Positions 61,301-64,000 of a stretch of DNA of 64,000 nt are shown piece after piece (position 1 is the first letter of the stretch; the number at the start of each line of letters is the position of its first letter). A program made the translations under genes and the position numbers. Below the pieces are notes generated by a model. The model was not told the origin of the DNA. It did no database searches and worked only from the letters and a program-made list of their open reading frames with translations. Origin of the DNA: Camelus bactrianus (Eukaryota > Chordata > Mammalia > Artiodactyla > Camelidae); assembly GCF_048773025.1 (NCBI RefSeq), contig NC_133548.1, positions 35,092,001 to 35,156,000 on the forward strand, given 5' to 3'.

Positions 61301-63962
61301 ACCTGCTATGCATAGGGGTTAGGGGCTCTGGATACAAAGGTAAATGAAGGATGTACTTTCTCTGGAAGAACATACACAAATAGAGGAAACAATAAATAGA
61401 TAGTTACAGTATTCTATAACTGCTATAGAATAATAAAATATAAAGATGCTATGAGATTATAGAGAACAAGAACACATGGGAAAATCATGGAAGAAATAAC
61501 ATTCAAACTTGGTATTAAAGGATGAGCAACCATTCATAACAGAAGGGACAATCCAGGCAGAGGGGAAAAAACACTAGAGCATCAGTATTTTGTAGAGCAT
61601 ATATGATAAATTTAGAGAGGGTCAAGTAAAATTCATTGTTACTGACTTTGCCTTTGCCCTGAGGAAGTAAGTTCTGGTGAGGGAAATAGATATGTGGGGA
61701 AGAGGGAAACAGGAAACTGGTAGACATGATTAAAGAAATACAGCACTATATAAGTTTAAGGTATATAGCATAATGATTTGACTTCCTACCTCTAGAAATG
61801 ATTTACCACAGTAAGTTTAGTGAATATTCATCATCTCTTATAGATATAAAATTAAAGAAATAGAAAAAGATATTTTTCCCTTGTGATGAAAATTCTTAGG
61901 ATTTACTCTCTTAACAGCTTTCATATATAACACATACCAGTGTTCATTACACGTATCATGTTGCACCTTACATTCTTAGTAATATTTTATAACTGGAAGT
62001 TTGTGCCTTTTGACTACCTTCCTACGATTCCCCTCCCCGCCAGTCCCTGCCTCCGGTAACCACAAATCTGATCTCTTTTTCTATGTTTGTTTGTTTGTTT
62101 TTGAAGTATCATTGACCTACAACACTATGTTCCTGTTACACAGCGTGGTGATTTGATTTTTCTATATATTTCAAAATGATAACCATAATAAGTCTAGTTA
62201 CCACGTGTCACCATACAGAACATTACATAATTTTGATTAAATCCCCCATACCCATAATTCATTTATTTTGCAGCTGGAAGTTTGTAACTCTTAATCTCCC
62301 TCACCCATTTCTTTACTCCCACCTTCCTCCCCTCTGGCAACCTACTATTTGTTCTCTGTACCTATGAGTCTATTTCTTTTTAGTTTTGTTTGTTTATTTC
62401 TTTTGTTTTTTAGATTCCACATATAAGTGAAATCATACAATATTTGTCTTTCTCTGTCTGGCTTATTTCATTTAATGTAATACACTCTAGGTCCATCCTT
62501 GTTGTTACAAATGGCAAGATTTCATTCTTTTTTTTATGGCTGAGGAATTTCCACTTTGCATATATACAACATCATCTTTATCCATCATCTATCAGTGGGT
62601 ACTTAGGTTGCTTCCATACCTTGGAATATTATTGTAAATAATGCTGCAGTGAACATAGGGTGCATATATCCTTTCAAATTAATGTTTTCATTTTCTTCAG
62701 ATACCCAGGAGTGTAATTGCTGGATCATATGGTAGTTCTATTTTTAATTTTTTAAGGAGTCTCCATACTGTTTTCCGTAGTGGCTGTACCAGTTTACATT
62801 CCCACCAGCAGTGTACAAGGGTTCCCTTTTACACACACACATAAATTTTATCTAAGCTAAACCTGTGTTCCTTCACTATTTTTCTTATGGCATAGTTCCT
62901 AAGCCTAAGTAATTCTGGAGAATTCTTCATTTGCACAAAGCAAAGAATTTTGGGTGGTGGAAATAAAACTGTTTTATGTATTAGTATATACTTTTGGATT
63001 TTTTTTTTCCATTGTAAAAGTACTTTTGTGTGAAATAAATCCAAAGTCCCATGACTAATTTCTTAAACTGAAATTTATGTGTATATACTTTTATGAAGTA
63101 AAACTATTTCTAAGGGAGATAGGAAATGTATCTGAATTATGTTAGGTGATTCAAATGGTTGCTTCAAAGAAAAATCTTTGATTTATGTTTAATATTAACT
63201 CTATTGGAGCCTTTGAAATACTGTTCAGTTTGACCATACGTAGTCAGATTCGTCAACTGAGAGAAATTCTACTACATAAAACAAAGAGGAGGAGATGACA
63301 TCATTGATTCTGAAACTACTACTGAAAATGCCATATTGATTGGTCAAGCTGTGGACACTAATCAGCATCTGCTTGGCAGTTGGATTAGGTCTTACAGTCT
63401 GGCTTTTGGCAAGCGAATTTCAAGTCCAGTTTGTATCACTTTCTGATAGGACACCATAATGGTCTTCCTTCTACATGCCTTCCCAGTGAACTTTATTAAC
63501 TGAAATGGCAAGAGTCAAATAACAGAGAATGGCTTAAACCAAAAGATAATTTGTGAATAAAGTTTTTACAGCAGCAAGCAGTCGCTGGCAGAGTAGTGAT
63601 CAATTAGCTCCTTAATCCTGCTGACGTATTTTACAAACTGAAAATTGAGAAACTGCACTTAAACAGAACCTTGAAGCATAAAATATTTGTTGTAATTTTT
63701 TTTAAAGTGTTGCTTAGTTGTAGCTCTTTCTTGCTTATTTCCTAAGCCATTACTGAAAAATAAAAATAGAGTAACTGAAGTTTCTCTTTCTCTCTCAGGT
63801 AATACATATAATATTCCAATATGCCTGTGGCTGCTGGACACATACCCATATAATCCCCCTATCTGTTTTGTTAAGCCTACTAGTTCAATGACTATTAAAA
63901 CAGGAAAGCATGTGGATGCTAATGGGAAGATATATCTTCCTTATCTACATGAATGGAAACAC
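52337..63962 (+). CDS. TSG101: TSG101, ESCRT-I subunit, 5' part (first four coding exons, continues beyond window)
   Basis: Coding exons 52337-52378, 58240-58324, 60491-60556 and 63799-63962 encode residues 1-119 of the UEV domain in one frame with GT-AG introns. The last donor, GTAAGT, starts at 63963; stalk, coiled coil and C-terminal box lie outside. TSG101 is the ESCRT-I subunit that binds PTAP-type motifs and ubiquitin on endosomes, in budding and in cytokinesis. The residues known to line the PTAP pocket are present: Tyr63, Tyr68, Asn69 and Met95. Tyr110 stands where an active E2 has Cys. The start ATG has a strong Kozak context (GCCGCCATGG) inside a CpG island. UEVLD lies upstream on the same strand. 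Confidence 0.97.
52661..54559 (+). other. TSG101: TSG101 intron 1, first part
   Basis: CpG content falls off after 52900. A short antisense L1 scrap (GATATAATTGACATACAACA) lies at about 54255-54310. No alternative exon could be supported. Confidence 0.45.
54560..55880 (-). mobile_element. Long antisense L2-class LINE copy with reverse transcriptase remnant
   Basis: About 1.3 kb. Read on the minus strand it contains [20 protein letters not shown] near 55750, the L2/CR1-type RT motif (usual form DLSAAFDTVDH), and a degenerate Y-x-D-x motif (YTDNS) near 55510. The + strand shows matching text such as AGGTTTTTGTCCTGAGCAGT and GACTGAGAATTGGCTATTGC. Stops and frame changes are frequent, as expected for an element over 100 million years old. 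Confidence 0.85.
56036..56655 (+). mobile_element. L1 3' end, sense, TSG101 intron 1
   Basis: TTGGAATATTATTCAGCAAT, GTGAAAGAGGCTGGTCATAA and AATTATATCTCAATAAAGCT define an L1M 3' end from about 56190. 56036-56190 may be its continuation or another repeat. Confidence 0.8.
56800..57070 (+). mobile_element. Old L1 3' end, sense
   Basis: AAGATTGGCTATGAGCTGAT, TTATACTATTCTACTTTTGG and CCATAATAAAAAGTTTTAAG match the terminal block of old L1M families. Confidence 0.7.
57611..57632 (+). repeat. Poly(T) tract
   Basis: About 22 T residues following a diverged T-rich segment (57290-57610). It could be the tail of an antisense retrocopy, but no matching body was recognised. Confidence 0.6.
58240..58324 (+). 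CDS. TSG101: TSG101 coding exon 2
   Basis: 85 nt after CCTTTTCAG, with donor GTGAGT. It encodes [20 protein letters not shown] and the segment through Tyr42, plus one base. Length and phase equal UEVLD exon 2. Confidence 0.97.
59044..59340 (+). other. Unassigned open frame in TSG101 intron 2
   Basis: About 98 codons open from a T-rich stretch to the TAG at 59338-59340. A Met-initiated form starts at 59110 (76 residues). The sequence looks protein-like ([38 protein letters not shown]) and is more GC-rich than its surroundings. I do not recognise a family. It has no splice context joining it in phase to TSG101, whose exons on both sides are canonical. It may be a retrocopy fragment, an old repeat or chance. 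Confidence 0.3.
59716..59837 (+). mobile_element. Camelid tRNA-derived SINE, TSG101 intron 2
   Basis: GGTATAGCTCAGTGGTAGAA head. Box B is partly deleted: the sequence goes from GAGGTACC directly to AGTACCTC. The tail is A/T-rich. A perfect 14-bp target duplication, AAAAGAATTGAGGT, lies at 59702-59715 and 59838-59851. Confidence 0.93.
60491..60556 (+). CDS. TSG101: TSG101 coding exon 3
   Basis: 66 nt after TTTCCTTTCAG, with donor GTAAAT. It encodes [19 protein letters not shown] followed by PYR, including the peptide-pocket residue Tyr63. Length and phases equal UEVLD exon 3. Confidence 0.97.
60885..61090 (+). mobile_element. MIR SINE, sense, TSG101 intron 3
   Basis: GTATAGTATAGTGGCTAAGA head, TTTGGATAATAGTACCTGAC, and AGCACAGAGCCTGGTATATA near the 3' side. 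Confidence 0.82.
61720..62835 (-). mobile_element. Antisense L1 (L1MA-type) 3' part, TSG101 intron 3
   Basis: About 1.1 kb of continuous antisense L1: TTAAGGTATATAGCATAATG, CCGGTAACCACAAATCTGAT, GTATCATTGACCTACAACAC, TGCTGGATCATATGGTAGTT and TGGCTGTACCAGTTTACATT in order. It is the longest well-aligned L1 piece in the window and includes the end of ORF2 and the 3' UTR. Confidence 0.9.
62836..63798 (+). other. TSG101: TSG101 intron 3, last part
   Basis: No repeat or exon recognised with confidence. AT-rich, ending in the TCTCTCTCAG acceptor of exon 4. Confidence 0.4.
63799..63962 (+). CDS. TSG101: TSG101 coding exon 4
   Basis: 164 nt after TCTCTCTCTCAG, with donor GTAAGT. It encodes [20 protein letters not shown], then [10 protein letters not shown] and [12 protein letters not shown]. 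Tyr68, Asn69, Met95 and Tyr110 are visible. Last TSG101 exon in the window. Confidence 0.97.
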
Positions 63963-64000
63963 GTAAGTATCAACAGTATTCTGCGAATTTATTGTATTTT

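Noticed and set aside
1-64000. Search for CRISPR arrays, phage, operons, rRNA, provirus bodies
   Set aside because: No regularly spaced direct repeats, no rRNA text, no retroviral coding region next to any LTR. The window is ordinary mammalian intronic and intergenic DNA in these respects.

Overview
This is mammalian nuclear DNA: AT-rich, mostly intronic, with two CpG-island promoters, GT–AG introns and many LINE, SINE and MIR fossils. Four copies of a tRNA-derived SINE of the camelid (vic-1) type, each with a clear target-site duplication, point to a camel, llama or alpaca. That identification rests on remembered repeat families, not on a database search.

Two genes lie head to tail on the + strand. 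UEVLD is complete: 12 coding exons from 6763 to 48295 give exactly 471 codons, an N-terminal UEV domain fused to a lactate/malate-dehydrogenase-like domain. TSG101 (ESCRT-I subunit) starts at 52337. Only its first four coding exons, residues 1-119 of the UEV domain, fall in the window, and the gene runs off the right edge. The first four coding exons of the two genes have identical lengths (42, 85, 66 and 164 nt) and identical phases, direct evidence that they arose by duplication.

Layout: 1-6500 is intergenic, with old repeats, an AC microsatellite, a MER5-type DNA transposon and a solitary LTR. 6520-7030 is the UEVLD CpG-island promoter. 6763-48295 is the UEVLD gene. Its introns hold a nested L1 cluster (8290-10540), an L1 3'-end dimer (11720-12138), LTR-like pieces, SINEs and, in intron 6, an antisense processed pseudogene of SDCBP (syntenin-1) that was itself later hit by a camelid SINE. 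48296-52070 is the UEVLD 3' flank. 52070-52660 is the TSG101 CpG island with an ETS/CRE composite motif. 52379 to the end is TSG101, with a long antisense L2 copy in intron 1, an unexplained small ORF in intron 2 and an antisense L1 in intron 3.

I found no CRISPR array, operon, toxin system or undescribed multi-gene system. The strongest observations are evolutionary: the shared exon skeleton, loss of catalytic residues in the dehydrogenase-like domain, a His at a peptide-pocket position in UEVLD, the dated pseudogene/SINE nest, two unusual L1 structures, and a perfect 22-bp palindrome in a UEVLD intron.
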